Positions 6,907-14,995 are shown, numbered from the stretch's first letter. The stretch: 21,643 bases of DNA from Thermohalobaculum sp035512995 (GCA_035512995.1 DATKCY010000101.1:1-21643), one strand, 5' to 3'. Notes: generated by a model from the letters alone, not told the origin. Translations and numbers: made by a program.

Positions 6907-7650
6907 TCAGCGGCGGGTCGGAGGCGGGAGCCGCAGGCTCTCGAACCCCGCGTCCTCGAGGCGACCCGAGGCGCCCTCGATGTCCGCTTCCATGCGCTGC
7001 CCGGCCTCCGCCGGGGAGAGCCCGGGGGCGAGGGTTTCGAAGAAGTCGATGACGGCTGTCCCCGGGTGGACGGCCCAGCCGCGGCGGGGCCAGAAGACGC
7101 CGGTGTTGGTCGCGACGAGCGCCATCGGCAGGCCGAAGCGGGCGTAGGCGCGGACGGCCCCGCGCTTGTAGCCGACGCGGACGCCGGGCGCGACGCGGGT
7201 GCCCTGCGGGTAGATCACGACCTGGCCTCTCGGCCCGCCGCCGCGGGCCAGCGCGTCGAGCATCCGGTCGCCGGCGCCGCGCTCGGTCCGGTTCACCGCG
7301 ACGCAGCCGATCCGGGTCGCGTAGAGGCCGAAGACCGGGACCCAGGTCAGCTCGCGCTTCATGATGAAGCGCGCGTCAGGCAGCGCGTCGAACAGCATGA
7401 AGACGTCGAGCATCGACTGGTGCTTTGCCGCGACGATCGCGTCGCCTGTCGGCGGCGTGCCGCGGACCTCGACATCGAGGCCGCAGATCGCGCGGGCGAG
7501 GTCGAAGACGAGGCGGCAGTAAGCCCGCGCCCAGGCATGGGTCCAGCGGCGCGACCAGAGCACGACCGGCGCGCCGAGGACGCCCATGAGGCCCATCAGG
7601 GCATAGATCGCTGCCTGGAAGGCGACGCCGCGGGCCCAGGCTCCGCTCAT
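6907..7650 (-). CDS. plsC: 1-acyl-sn-glycerol-3-phosphate acyltransferase (PlsC family)
   Basis: 247 residues from ATG 7650, whose first bases overlap the ftsX stop as ATGA (4-base overlap), indicating translational coupling. A hydrophobic N-terminal segment (about residues 9-30) would anchor it in the inner membrane. The catalytic HX4D motif is KHQSMLDVF with His77 and Asp82. The glycerophosphate-binding motif reads YPQGTR; Gln for the more common Glu is a known variant in alphaproteobacterial members. It acylates lysophosphatidic acid to phosphatidic acid in phospholipid synthesis. It is the last gene of the ftsE-ftsX-acyltransferase operon. A paralogue acting on another lysolipid, such as ornithine lipid, cannot be excluded from sequence, so the gene symbol is by family. 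Confidence 0.85.
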   Translation of the reverse strand: MSGAWARGVAFQAAIYALMGLMGVLGAPVVLWSRRWTHAWARAYCRLVFDLARAICGLDVEVRGTPPTGDAIVAAKHQSMLDVFMLFDALPDARFIMKRELTWVPVFGLYATRIGCVAVNRTERGAGDRMLDALARGGGPRGQVVIYPQGTRVAPGVRVGYKRGAVRAYARFGLPMALVATNTGVFWPRRGWAVHPGTAVIDFFETLAPGLSPAEAGQRMEADIEGASGRLEDAGFESLRLPPPTRR

Positions 7651-8519
7651 CCCATCCTCCCGAGCTCGCGCGCGACCGCCTGCCGGGCGACCCCCCAGGT
7701 CACGAGCGCCGCAGCCGCCGGCACCGCGAGCCCGAGCGCGATCCAGCCGAGGAGGCCGGGCCCGAGCGCCGGCTTCAGCGGCCGGTCCAATCCGATCTCG
7801 GGCAGCGCGAACCAGGCCGCGATGGCGAGCGCCGTGCCGGCGAGCGCGCCGAGCCCCGCCCGGAGCGCGATGCGCCGGGTGAACGCGCCCACGATGAAGC
7901 CGTCGTCGGCGCCGATCACGCGAAGCGTGCGCACGACCTCGGCATGCGCCGCGACGGAGGCGCGGGCGGCGAGAGCGACCATCACCGCAGCGGTCAGCAC
8001 CACCAGCGCCGCCGCGGTCCAGGCGAGGCGCGAGAGCGTGCGGGCCGCTCCCGCAAGCCGCTGGCGCCAGGCGTCGTGGGTGTCGAACACCGCGCCCTCG
8101 GAGGCGAGCTCGAGCCGCTCCTGCAGCGCATCGACGTCCGGTCCCGGCGGCGCTGTCTCGACCGCGATCAGCTGCGGCACCGGCAGCGCGTCGAAGGCGC
8201 CGGTGCGGCCGAGCCAGGGCTCGAGCAGCGCCATCCGCTCCTCGCGCGTCAGCGGGCGGGCGGAGGCGATGCCGGGCGTCGCCTCGAGGACCGCCATCAC
8301 CTGCCGCGTGCGGAGCTCGAGCGTGTCGGTCTCGCCCGGAACCCGAACGGTCGCCGCCCCCTCGAGCGCGCCGCGCCACTGATCGGCCAGCCGCTCGGCC
8401 GCAAGCCCGCCGGCGAGCGCGATCAGCGCCAGGAACGCCATCGCGGCGGCGGCGAGAACCGTCAGCCAGGCGCTCCAGCCGGTCCGCGGGATGATGGGAG
8501 GGGCCTTGCGCTCCGCCAT
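7647..8519 (-). CDS. ftsX: Cell division protein FtsX (ABC transporter permease-like)
   Basis: 290 residues. Topology matches FtsX: a short cytoplasmic N-terminus, first membrane span about residues 18-42, a periplasmic domain to about 165, then three more spans (about 168-190, 212-236, 254-278) separated by a conserved VRTLRVIGADDGFIVGAFTRR loop. With FtsE it forms the divisome complex that, in studied bacteria, activates septal peptidoglycan hydrolysis through periplasmic partners. It starts 6 bases after the ftsE stop and overlaps the acyltransferase gene by 4 bases, so the three are one transcriptional unit. No hydrolase or EnvC-like partner is visible nearby. Confidence 0.92.
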   Translation of the reverse strand: MAERKAPPIIPRTGWSAWLTVLAAAAMAFLALIALAGGLAAERLADQWRGALEGAATVRVPGETDTLELRTRQVMAVLEATPGIASARPLTREERMALLEPWLGRTGAFDALPVPQLIAVETAPPGPDVDALQERLELASEGAVFDTHDAWRQRLAGAARTLSRLAWTAAALVVLTAAVMVALAARASVAAHAEVVRTLRVIGADDGFIVGAFTRRIALRAGLGALAGTALAIAAWFALPEIGLDRPLKPALGPGLLGWIALGLAVPAAAALVTWGVARQAVARELGRMG

Positions 8520-8525
8520 GCCGCC

Positions 8526-9203
8526 TCAGAGCGTCGATGCGCCCTGCATCAGCCGCCCGTCAGTGAGGCGGAGGATGCGGACCGGGATCTGCGACTTCGC
8601 CGACCGGATCAGGCTGCGGTCGTGGCTGGCGACGACGATCGTGTTGCCGAGCTCGTTCAGCTCGACCAGCAGGCGCAGGATGCGCTCGGCCATGTCCGGA
8701 TCGACATTGCCGGTCGGCTCGTCGGCCAGGATCAGGTCGGGCGCGGTGATGACCGCGCGCGCGATCGCCGCGCGCTGCGCCTCGCCGGCCGACAGCTCGG
8801 GCGGGTGCGCGTCAGCCCGCTCGGCCAGGCCCACCCACTTCAGAAGGTCGTCGAGATCGTCCTCGCGCGCATCGAGCCGCGGGCCGGTCACGCGGAGCGG
8901 CAGGATCACGTTCTCCGCCAGCGTCATGTGGTCGAGCAGCCGGAAATCCTGGAACACGACCCCGATCCGGCGGCGGAGCTCGAGCCGCTCGGCCCGGCCG
9001 AGCCGCGTCGGATCGGAATTGAAGAGCTTGACCGTGCCGGAGGTCGGCGCGTGCTCCATCGTGAGCAGCCTCAGGAGCGTCGTCTTGCCGGCCCCCGACG
9101 GCCCCGTCAGGAAGTGGAACGACCCCGGCGCAAGGTGCGCGGTCAGATCGGTCAGGATCTCGCGCGCGCCGTATCCGAAGCTGACATGTTCGAGAGCAAT
9201 CAA
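8526..9203 (-). CDS. ftsE: Cell division ATP-binding protein FtsE
   Basis: 225 residues if started at TTG 9203, giving (M)IALEHVSFGYG, the normal FtsE N-terminus and length. An in-frame ATG at 9266 would add 21 residues (rich in Cys, Gly and Pro) with no family counterpart, and would push into the region upstream of the divergent gene; it remains an alternative. All ABC ATPase motifs are present: Walker A GPSGAGKTT, Q-loop VFQDFRLLDHMTLAENV, signature LSAGEAQRAAIARA, Walker B LILADEPTGNVDP and switch His in VVASHD. The phrase APGSFHFLTGPSGAGK is typical of alphaproteobacterial FtsE. It supplies ATP-driven conformational control to FtsX at the division site. First gene of the three-gene operon. 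Confidence 0.93.
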   Translation of the reverse strand: MIALEHVSFGYGAREILTDLTAHLAPGSFHFLTGPSGAGKTTLLRLLTMEHAPTSGTVKLFNSDPTRLGRAERLELRRRIGVVFQDFRLLDHMTLAENVILPLRVTGPRLDAREDDLDDLLKWVGLAERADAHPPELSAGEAQRAAIARAVITAPDLILADEPTGNVDPDMAERILRLLVELNELGNTIVVASHDRSLIRSAKSQIPVRILRLTDGRLMQGASTL

Positions 9204-9283
9204 GCCGGTGCGCGCCCCGCATGGTTGAGCGGGACGACAAGCAACACATCCGCCTCGCGATGGCAACCGCCATTCAGGTTCTC

Positions 9284-9312
9284 TTGGCCTCGCCCGGGGG
9301 GCGAGCTATAGA
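9284..9312 (+). promoter_or_regulatory. Probable sigma-70-type promoter of the zinc-ribbon gene
   Basis: TTGGCC (9284-9289, four of six -35 matches) and TATAGA (9307-9312, four of six -10 matches) are separated by exactly 17 bases. A start of transcription around 9318-9320 would leave a leader of about 30 bases containing a strong purine-rich ribosome site. Predicted from sequence only. Confidence 0.5.
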
Positions 9313-9350
9313 GGGCCTGAGCGAGCGGCGAAGCGGGGGAGGGAGAGCCC

Positions 9351-10283
9351 TTGATCGAGATTGTGTGCCCGTCGTGCCAGGCGCGCTATCGTCTGCCCGA
9401 GGGAGCGGTCGGGGAGAACGGGCGGCGGGTCAGCTGCTCGGCCTGCGGCCACTCCTGGCATGCCTATCCCGAGCCCGAGGAAGAGACGCTGACGCTTGGG
9501 CCCGAGGCGATCGCCGAGCCGGCTTCCGGTGCGGCCGAGCCGCCGGGCGCGCCTTCCGGTGCGGCGAAGTCCGACGACAAGTACGCCGCCTACGACAGCG
9601 ACGAGCGGCTCTCGGGCACCTCGCCCTACTCGGACGAGGAGGACCGGGGCATGGCGGCCTACGAGGCCTTCGCGAAGTCGCAGGAGGACGACGAGGACGG
9701 CGAGGGCGGCGATGCCCCCGCGGGCCGCACCTCGCGCGAGGAGGAGCTGGCCGGGGACCGGGCGCAGCAGATGTCGCAGATCCGCTCGATGCTCGACGAC
9801 ATCAAGCAGAGCCCGCAGGCGACGCCCGCGGCGGCGGACGAGGACGACGAGGAGGAGGACCACGAGGAGCCGACCCCGCAGCGGCCGAGCGCGGTCGAGC
9901 GCTCGATGCGCGAGGTCGAGGAGGAGGAGCGCGATCCCCTCCGCGCCAAGCTCGACCAGTACGCAAAGCCCCGCAAGGTCGGCGATGCGAAGGTGACGCG
10001 CAGCCGCATGCTGAAGAAGCACGCGAAGAAGGTGCGCCGCCGCAAGATGGAGGAGAAGCGCGGCACCGGCACCTTCATGACCGGCTTCCTGCTGGTCGTG
10101 CTGGTGGTCTCGGTCATGGCCGCCGTCTATCTGCTGTCGCCGCTGATCATCGAGCGCTTCCCCGAGAGCGAGCCCGCGATCCGCGACTATGTCGCGACGA
10201 TGGACCAGTTCCGCCTGTGGATGGGCCAGCAGGTCGGCGCGGCGCAGGAGCAGATCCAGCAACTCGTCGCGGACGAGGAGTGA
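9351..10283 (+). CDS. Zinc-ribbon (MJ0042-type) single-span membrane protein
   Basis: 310 residues, TTG start at 9351 behind GGGGGAGGGAG, which settles the start because the zinc ribbon begins at once: IEIVCPSCQARYRLPEGAVG then VSCSACGHSWHA, two CxxC knuckles at about residues 6-9 and 29-32. Residues about 40-215 are low-complexity, strongly acidic with Glu/Asp runs, then become basic (LKKHAKKVRRRKMEEKR) just before one membrane span (about 243-263, GFLLVVLVVSVMAAVYLLSPLI). Positive residues before the span suggest that the zinc ribbon and acidic region are cytoplasmic. Such proteins commonly sit divergent from ftsE in Rhodobacterales; no biochemical function is established to my knowledge. 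A role linked to division or the envelope is inference from context. Confidence 0.85.
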   Translation: MIEIVCPSCQARYRLPEGAVGENGRRVSCSACGHSWHAYPEPEEETLTLGPEAIAEPASGAAEPPGAPSGAAKSDDKYAAYDSDERLSGTSPYSDEEDRGMAAYEAFAKSQEDDEDGEGGDAPAGRTSREEELAGDRAQQMSQIRSMLDDIKQSPQATPAAADEDDEEEDHEEPTPQRPSAVERSMREVEEEERDPLRAKLDQYAKPRKVGDAKVTRSRMLKKHAKKVRRRKMEEKRGTGTFMTGFLLVVLVVSVMAAVYLLSPLIIERFPESEPAIRDYVATMDQFRLWMGQQVGAAQEQIQQLVADEE

Positions 10284-10289
10284 GGCGGA

Positions 10290-10312
10290 GCGGCGGGCTC
10301 CGCGCCCGCCGC
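10290..10312 (+). terminator. Hairpin after the zinc-ribbon gene
   Basis: GCGGCGGGC (10290-10298) pairs perfectly with GCCCGCCGC (10304-10312) around TCCGC. A competing 7-pair hairpin, GCGGAGC (10285-10291) with GCTCCGC (10297-10303), overlaps it, so the two are mutually exclusive. It begins 6 bases past the stop codon. No U-tract, so termination is likely but not proven. Confidence 0.5.
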
Positions 10313-10335
10313 CGGTCGAGCGGCCAGGCACCGCC

Positions 10336-10746
10336 GTGGCCGGTGACCTGCCCGTCACCGTCGTCGTCCCGACCAGGAACGAGGAGCGCCATCTCGGCGA
10401 CTGCCTCTCGCGCCTCGGCGCGTTCGGGCGCGTCGTCGTCGTCGACTCGGAGAGCAGCGACGCGCGAGATCGCCCGCATCCACGGCGCGGGCGTCGTCCG
10501 CTTCCGCTGGGACGGGCGGTATCCGAAGAAGCGGAACTGGAGGCTCCTCAATCACGCGGCCGGGCCGGCTTCCACCACGCCTTCTGCAAGCTCTGGTACT
10601 TCGTGACGGTCCGTCTGATCGCGCAGGAGCTTGCGGCCGGGCAGCACCGGCCGTCGCCGCCTCGGTCGGGGGAGGCGCAGGAGAGCCCGACGGCGGAGCG
10701 CGCGCCTGCCGGCGCTCCGGACGGCGCACCGCGGACCGGCCCGTGA
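10336..10746 (+). pseudogene. Glycosyltransferase family 2 pseudogene, frameshifted with internal deletion
   Basis: The first frame (GTG 10336) reads LPVTVVVPTRNEERHLGDCL and VVVVDSESSDA, the N-terminal nucleotide-binding part of a GT-A glycosyltransferase. At about 10465 the frame shifts and continues as TREIARIHGAGVVRFRWDGR and YPKKRNWRLLNHA, still the same family. It then jumps near 10555 to AGFHHAFCKLWYFVTVRLI in the original frame, which matches the extreme C-terminus of this family (typically FHxAFxKxWYF). The acceptor-binding middle, some 150-200 residues with the DxD-type motif, is absent. The ancestor probably modified a surface polysaccharide. The tail after about 10640 up to the stop at 10744-10746 looks like read-through. 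Neither frame can make a functional enzyme. Confidence 0.8.
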
Positions 10747-10846
10747 CTGCCCGTCGGTCCGGTTCCCCGGCCCGGCGCCCCGGGAGGGTCTTTCGCCTGC
10801 GCCGGTTTGGCGGCATGCTCGGCCGCCCTCCGGGAGAATGAGCTCG

Positions 10847-11698
10847 ATGCCGCAGACGGCGCGCCACCACATCCACCTGATCTCGGATTCGACCGGCGAG
10901 ACGCTGCACGCGATGGCGCGGGCGGGGCTCGCGCTCTTCACCGATCCGGACGCGGCGCTGCATGTCTCGGTCTTCGTGCGCTCGGAGCGCGACCTCGACA
11001 TCGCGCTCGAGACGGTGCGCGAGCACCCGGGGCTGGTGCTGCACACGGTGATCGACCCCGACCACCGGCGCCGGATCGAGACGGTCGCGGCGGAGCTCGG
11101 GCTCACCGCCTTCCCGGCGCTCGACGGAATGATCTCGGTCCTGTCGCGCCTCCTCGGCCAGCCGCCGATCGAGCGGGCGGGGCGGCAGCACCGGCTCAGC
11201 GACGAGTATTTCCGCCGGATCGACGCGCTCGACTTCGCGATCGCAAACGACGACGGCGCGCTCGGCCAGCGGCTGAAGCGCGCCGACGTGATCCTGACCG
11301 GGGTCAGCCGGACGTCGAAGACGCCGACCTCGATCTATCTCGCCTACAGGGGCATCAGGGCGGCGAACGTGCCGCTGCTGCCGCGCCGCCCGCCGGAGCC
11401 GGCGCTGGTCGAGGCGATCGAGGCGGGCGCGCAGGCGGTGGGGCTGACCGCGAGCCCCGCGCGGCTCGCGCAGATCCGCGCGCACCGGCTCGAGGCGCTG
11501 GGCGAGGCCGCGTGGGCCGACTACGCCTCGATCGAGCACATCCGCGAGGAGGTCGCCGATGCGCGCCTGTTCTTCGAGCGCCACCGCATTCCGGTGATCG
11601 ACGTGACCCGCCGCTCGATCGAGGAGACAGCGGCCGAGATCCAGGCGCTCCTGCGCGCGCGGCAGGAGGCCCTGGAGGCAGCCGTGGTGCTGCCGTGA
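10847..11698 (+). CDS. Pyruvate,phosphate/water dikinase regulatory protein (DUF299, bifunctional Ser/Thr kinase-phosphorylase)
   Basis: 283 residues from ATG 10847. An ATG three codons earlier (10838) sits only one base after GGGAG, too close for initiation, whereas 10847 is ten bases away. The N-terminus HHIHLISDSTGETLHAMARA is the family signature. The P-loop reads GVSRTSKTPTS (from Gly152), and the C-terminal VIDVTRRSIEETAAEI is also typical. Family members switch pyruvate,phosphate dikinase or PEP synthase off and on by ADP-dependent phosphorylation and phosphate-dependent dephosphorylation of an active-site Thr, so they control PEP supply. Which dikinase is the partner cannot be told from the window. 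The next gene (maf) overlaps by 4 bases. Confidence 0.93.
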   Translation: MPQTARHHIHLISDSTGETLHAMARAGLALFTDPDAALHVSVFVRSERDLDIALETVREHPGLVLHTVIDPDHRRRIETVAAELGLTAFPALDGMISVLSRLLGQPPIERAGRQHRLSDEYFRRIDALDFAIANDDGALGQRLKRADVILTGVSRTSKTPTSIYLAYRGIRAANVPLLPRRPPEPALVEAIEAGAQAVGLTASPARLAQIRAHRLEALGEAAWADYASIEHIREEVADARLFFERHRIPVIDVTRRSIEETAAEIQALLRARQEALEAAVVLP

Positions 11699-12291
11699 GT
11701 GCACTGGTGCTCGCGAGCGCCAGTCCGGCGCGGAAGGCGATGCTCGAGGCCGCGGGTGTGGCGGCCGAGGTCGAGCCCGCGCGGGTGGACGAGGCGGCGG
11801 TCAAGGCGGCGCTCCGCGCCGAAGGCGCGTCGGCGCGGGATCAGGCGGACGCGCTGGCCGAGCTGAAGGCGCTCCGCGTCTCCGCCCGCCGGCCGGGGTG
11901 GATGGTGCTGGGCGCCGACCAGGTGCTGGAGCTGGAGGGCGAGGTGCTGGACAAGCCCGCGGACCGCCGGGAGGCGCGGGCTCAGCTCGAGCGGCTCTCG
12001 GGCCGGCGCCACCGGCTGCTCTCCGCCGCGGTGATCGCCGAGGACGGGCAGCCGGTGTGGCGCCACGTGGGCCGGGCCGAGCTCGAGATGCGCCCGCTCG
12101 GGCCCGGCTTCATCGACGGCTATCTCGACCGGGTCGGCCAGGCGGCGCTGTGCTCGGTCGGCGCCTATCAGGTCGAGGGTCTCGGCGTGCAGCTCTTCGC
12201 GCGGATCGGCGGCGACTGGTTCACCGTGCTCGGCCTGCCGCTGCTCGAGGTGCTGGCCTTCCTGCGCCAGCGCGGGATGCTGGACGCGTGA
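11695..12291 (+). CDS. maf: Maf-like nucleoside triphosphate pyrophosphatase
   Basis: 198 residues. The GTG start at 11695 overlaps the previous stop as GTGA, indicating translational coupling. It begins ALVLASASPARKAML, the Maf signature with the phosphate-binding Ser and Arg. The catalytic-base motif is LGADQVLELEGEVLDKP; the DQ (rather than DT) after Ala resembles the YceF-type subgroup, which acts on methylated GTP, more than the dTTP/UTP group. Other conserved pieces are RRHRLLSA and YLDRVGQAALCSVGAYQVEG near residues 140-160. It hydrolyses non-canonical or modified NTPs to the monophosphate, as a cytoplasmic housekeeping function. Substrate subgroup is inferred from this one motif. Confidence 0.9.
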   Translation: MSALVLASASPARKAMLEAAGVAAEVEPARVDEAAVKAALRAEGASARDQADALAELKALRVSARRPGWMVLGADQVLELEGEVLDKPADRREARAQLERLSGRRHRLLSAAVIAEDGQPVWRHVGRAELEMRPLGPGFIDGYLDRVGQAALCSVGAYQVEGLGVQLFARIGGDWFTVLGLPLLEVLAFLRQRGMLDA

Positions 12292-12324
12292 GCGGACGGC
12301 GTCCTGCCCCCGCGCCGGCCCGCC

Positions 12325-12357
12325 GGCGGACGTCCCGCCCGCCCTCCCGCGTCCGCC
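12325..12357 (+). other. Hairpin between maf and aroE
   Basis: GGCGGACG (12325-12332) pairs with CGTCCGCC (12350-12357) across a 17-base pyrimidine-rich loop, in the 97-base gap between two same-strand genes. It may terminate part of the transcripts or protect the upstream mRNA. The large loop weakens the prediction. Confidence 0.3.
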
Positions 12358-12388
12358 GCGGGGCCGGCGCTGCCGTGGCCGGCGGTCG

Positions 12389-13222
12389 ATGAGCGGCAGA
12401 GCGACACCGCCGCTCGCCGGCGTCGTCGGCTGGCCGATCGGGCACTCGAAGAGCCCGGCGATCTTCGCGCACTGGTTCGAGCGGCTGGGCGTCGCCGGCC
12501 GTTACGTGCCGCTGCCGGTGCGGGCGGAGGACTTTCCGGAGGTCGTTCGGGCGCTGCCGAAGGCGGGTTTCGTCGGCATCAACTGCACGATCCCGCTGAA
12601 GGAGGCGGCGCTCGGGCTCGCCGACGAGGCGACCGACGCCGCGCGAGCGATCGGGGCCGCGAACATGATCCGGTTCGCGGGCGGGCAGATCGTCGCCGAC
12701 AACACGGACGCCTTCGGCTTTCTCGAGAACCTGGCGGCCGGCGCGCCCTGCTGGCACGCCGCGTCCGGCCCGGCGCTGGTCCTTGGCGCCGGGGGCGCCG
12801 CGCGCGCCGTGCTGCATGCGCTGATCGGCGCGGGCGTGACGGAGCTCAGGGTTGCCAACCGCACGCCCGAGCGTGCCGAGGCGCTTGCCGAGGTCTTCGG
12901 CCCGGCCGTTGCGGTCGTGCCGTGGGAGTCGCGGGCCGAGGCCGCGGCGGGGGCGGCCTCGATCGTCAACGCGACGGCGCTCGGGATGACCGGGCAGCCG
13001 CCGCTCGAGATGGGCCTCGACGCGGCCCCCGCGACCGCGCTGGTGACCGATCTCGTCTATGCGCCGCTCGAGACGCCGCTGCTGGCCGATGCGCGGCGGC
13101 GCGGCATGGTCGCGATCGACGGCCTCGGCATGCTGCTGCATCAGGCGCGGCCGGCCTTCGCGGCCTGGTTCGGCGTCGATCCCCCGGTGGACGGGGCGCT
13201 CCGCCGCGCCTGCACGGCGTGA
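12389..13222 (+). CDS. aroE: Shikimate dehydrogenase (NADP+)
   Basis: 277 residues from ATG 12389, normal length. Shikimate-binding motif GWPIGHSKSP (residues 14-23), catalytic lysine in NCTIPLKE (Lys71; the usual form is NVTIPFKE), Asp107 in ADNTDAFGF as the partner residue, then the Rossmann dinucleotide motif GAGGAARAV (about 136-144) and VANRTPERA, whose Asn-Arg-Thr fits NADP preference. It reduces 3-dehydroshikimate to shikimate in aromatic amino-acid synthesis. It follows maf after 97 bases and precedes coaE by 7 bases, the usual alphaproteobacterial order. The start has no strong ribosome site. Confidence 0.96.
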   Translation: MSGRATPPLAGVVGWPIGHSKSPAIFAHWFERLGVAGRYVPLPVRAEDFPEVVRALPKAGFVGINCTIPLKEAALGLADEATDAARAIGAANMIRFAGGQIVADNTDAFGFLENLAAGAPCWHAASGPALVLGAGGAARAVLHALIGAGVTELRVANRTPERAEALAEVFGPAVAVVPWESRAEAAAGAASIVNATALGMTGQPPLEMGLDAAPATALVTDLVYAPLETPLLADARRRGMVAIDGLGMLLHQARPAFAAWFGVDPPVDGALRRACTA

Positions 13223-13229
13223 GGCAGGC

Positions 13230-13823
13230 GTGATCCGGCTGGCGCTGACCGGATCGATCGGCATGGGCAAGTCGACGACCGCCAGCCTCTTCGCCGACGA
13301 GGGGGTGCCGGTCTGGGACGCGGACGCCGCGGTGCACCGGCTCTACGGACCGGGCGCCGCCGGAGCGCAGGCAATTGCCGCGCTTGCCGCCGACGCCGTC
13401 GGCGAGGCCGGAGTCGACCGCGCCAGGCTCCGCGCCGCGATCGTCGCGCGCCCCGGGCTGCTGGCCGAGATCGAGGCGGCCGTGCACCCGCTGGTCGCGA
13501 AGGACAGGGCCGAATTCCTCGAGCAGGCCGAGCGCGAGGGGGCGCCGGCGGCGCTCTGCGACATCCCGCTCCTCTACGAGACCGGCGGCGAGACGGGCTT
13601 CGACGCGGTCGTGGCCGTCACGGCGCCGGCCGAGGTGCAGCGGGCGCGGGTGCTGGAGCGGCCGGGCATGGACGAGGCGAGCCTCGCGGCCGTCCTCGCG
13701 CGCCAGGTGCCCGATGCCGAGAAGCGCGCCCGCGCCGATTATGTCGTGGACACGTCCCGCGGCCTGGAGCCGGCCCGCGCGCAGGTGCGCGAGATCCTGC
13801 GCGACCTCGGCCTCCGCACTTGA
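13230..13823 (+). CDS. coaE: Dephospho-CoA kinase
   Basis: 197 residues, GTG start at 13230, with GAGG overlapping the end of aroE as ribosome site. P-loop GSIGMGKST at residues 8-16, then VPVWDADAAVHRLY (the conserved DAD region), EAAVHPLV, and CDIPLLYETGGE (the conserved DIPLLFE-type motif); a C-terminal ADYVVDTS is also typical. It phosphorylates the 3'-hydroxyl of dephospho-CoA, the last step of CoA synthesis. In related genomes dnaQ usually follows coaE; here the next gene is on the opposite strand and unrelated. Confidence 0.96.
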   Translation: MIRLALTGSIGMGKSTTASLFADEGVPVWDADAAVHRLYGPGAAGAQAIAALAADAVGEAGVDRARLRAAIVARPGLLAEIEAAVHPLVAKDRAEFLEQAEREGAPAALCDIPLLYETGGETGFDAVVAVTAPAEVQRARVLERPGMDEASLAAVLARQVPDAEKRARADYVVDTSRGLEPARAQVREILRDLGLRT

Positions 13824-13868
13824 AGGCGGGGAGGCCCGGCGCAGAGGCCGGGGCAGCGCCCCGTCCTG

Positions 13869-13887
13869 CCCGCGACCTCCTCGCGGG
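13869..13887. terminator. Hairpin between convergent coaE and the dehydrogenase gene
   Basis: CCCGCGA (13869-13875) pairs with TCGCGGG (13881-13887) around CCTCC. It lies in the 77-base gap between two convergent stops and may serve both strands. No U-tract. Confidence 0.45.
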
Positions 13888-13900
13888 GAACGGCGTGCCC

Positions 13901-14860
13901 TCAGGCCACCCGGTTCGGCGGATCGCGGCCGTCGAAGAAGGCGCGCAGGTTCTCGAGCACCGTCATGCCCATGGCCTCGCGCGTCTCGACGGTGGCGGAG
14001 CCCAGATGCGGCAGCAGGGCCACGTTGTCGAGGGTTGCGAGCCCTTCGGTCACGGCGGGCTCGCGCTCGAACACGTCGAGACCGGCCCCGGCGATCCGTC
14101 CGGCCTTCAGCGCGTCGAGAAGCGCTGTCTCGTCGATCAGGTCGCCGCGGGCGGAGTTGATCAGGTAAGCCGTGGGCTTCATGCGCGCGAGCCGGTCCGC
14201 GTTCATCAGATGGATGTTCTCGCCGCCGCCGGGCGCGTGCAGCGAGACGAAGTCGGCCTGCTCGAGCACCTCCTCGACGGTCTCGAGCTGGCGCGCGGGC
14301 ACCCCGGCGTCCTCGACCGGATAGGCGTCGTGGAACACGATCTCCATGTCGAGCGCGAGGTGGCAGCGCTTCGCCATCGCCATCCCGATCCGGCCCATGC
14401 CGACGATTCCGAGCACCTTCCCCTGGGGCGAGGTGCCCATGAGCTGGGTCGGCCTCCAGCCGGTCCAGCGGCCCCCGCGCAGCATCGTCTCGCCCTCCCA
14501 GGTGCGGCGGGCGACGTTGAGCAGGAGCGTCAGCGCGATGTCGGCGGTCGCGTCGGTCAGCACGCCCGGCGTGTTGGTGACGGTCAGGCCCGCCCGCTCC
14601 GCCACCGTGACGTCGATGTTGTTGTAGCCCACCCCGAACTGGCCGATGATCCGCGCGCGCTTCGGCTCGCCGATCGCCTGGGCGTCCACCTTGTCGGTGA
14701 CGGTCGAGCAGACGGCGTCGTACTCGTCGAAGGCCGCGCGCAGCTCGGGCGCCGTGAGCGCCTCGTCCGCGTCGTTCAGCCGGACGTCGAAGTGCTCGGC
14801 CATCGCCTTCTCGACCCGCTCGGGCCACTTGCGGGTGCAGATCACGCGGGGCTTGGCCAT
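13901..14860 (-). CDS. NAD(P)-dependent 2-hydroxyacid dehydrogenase, glyoxylate/hydroxypyruvate reductase type
   Basis: 319 residues from ATG 14860, with GGGAGGAAGCGG just upstream; an in-frame start at 14914 adds an unsupported extension. The D-isomer 2-hydroxyacid dehydrogenase fold is clear: substrate-side IGQFGVGYNNIDV, dinucleotide motif GIVGMGRIGMAMA, INSARGDLIDE with the catalytic Arg, LDVFEREP with the Glu, and LLPHLGSAT with the catalytic His. Close wording to GhrB/GyaR-type enzymes suggests reduction of glyoxylate to glycolate or hydroxypyruvate to glycerate in the cytoplasm. Members differ in substrate, so the exact one is uncertain. It stands alone between two operons that are usually continued by other genes. 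Confidence 0.88.
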   Translation of the reverse strand: MAKPRVICTRKWPERVEKAMAEHFDVRLNDADEALTAPELRAAFDEYDAVCSTVTDKVDAQAIGEPKRARIIGQFGVGYNNIDVTVAERAGLTVTNTPGVLTDATADIALTLLLNVARRTWEGETMLRGGRWTGWRPTQLMGTSPQGKVLGIVGMGRIGMAMAKRCHLALDMEIVFHDAYPVEDAGVPARQLETVEEVLEQADFVSLHAPGGGENIHLMNADRLARMKPTAYLINSARGDLIDETALLDALKAGRIAGAGLDVFEREPAVTEGLATLDNVALLPHLGSATVETREAMGMTVLENLRAFFDGRDPPNRVA

Positions 14861-14995
14861 CCGCTTCCTCCCTCTGATGTCGGTCCGCCGGGATCGTGGC
14901 GCCGCCGCCAGCAAGCCTCAGGCGCGCCCGGTCCGCAAGGGCGTGCGGGAGAAAACCCGCGCGGCGATGGGTCCCGCCCCCGGCAGGCGCGGCTC

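Noticed and set aside
8526..9266. Longer ftsE starting at ATG 9266
   Set aside because: The extra 21 residues have no counterpart in FtsE proteins and TTG 9203 gives the standard N-terminus and length. Kept as an alternative only.
14932..14965. Hairpin GCGGG-AGAAAA-CCCGC between the DUF2948 and dehydrogenase genes
   Set aside because: Only five Watson-Crick pairs and no U-tract on the relevant strand; too weak to call a terminator.
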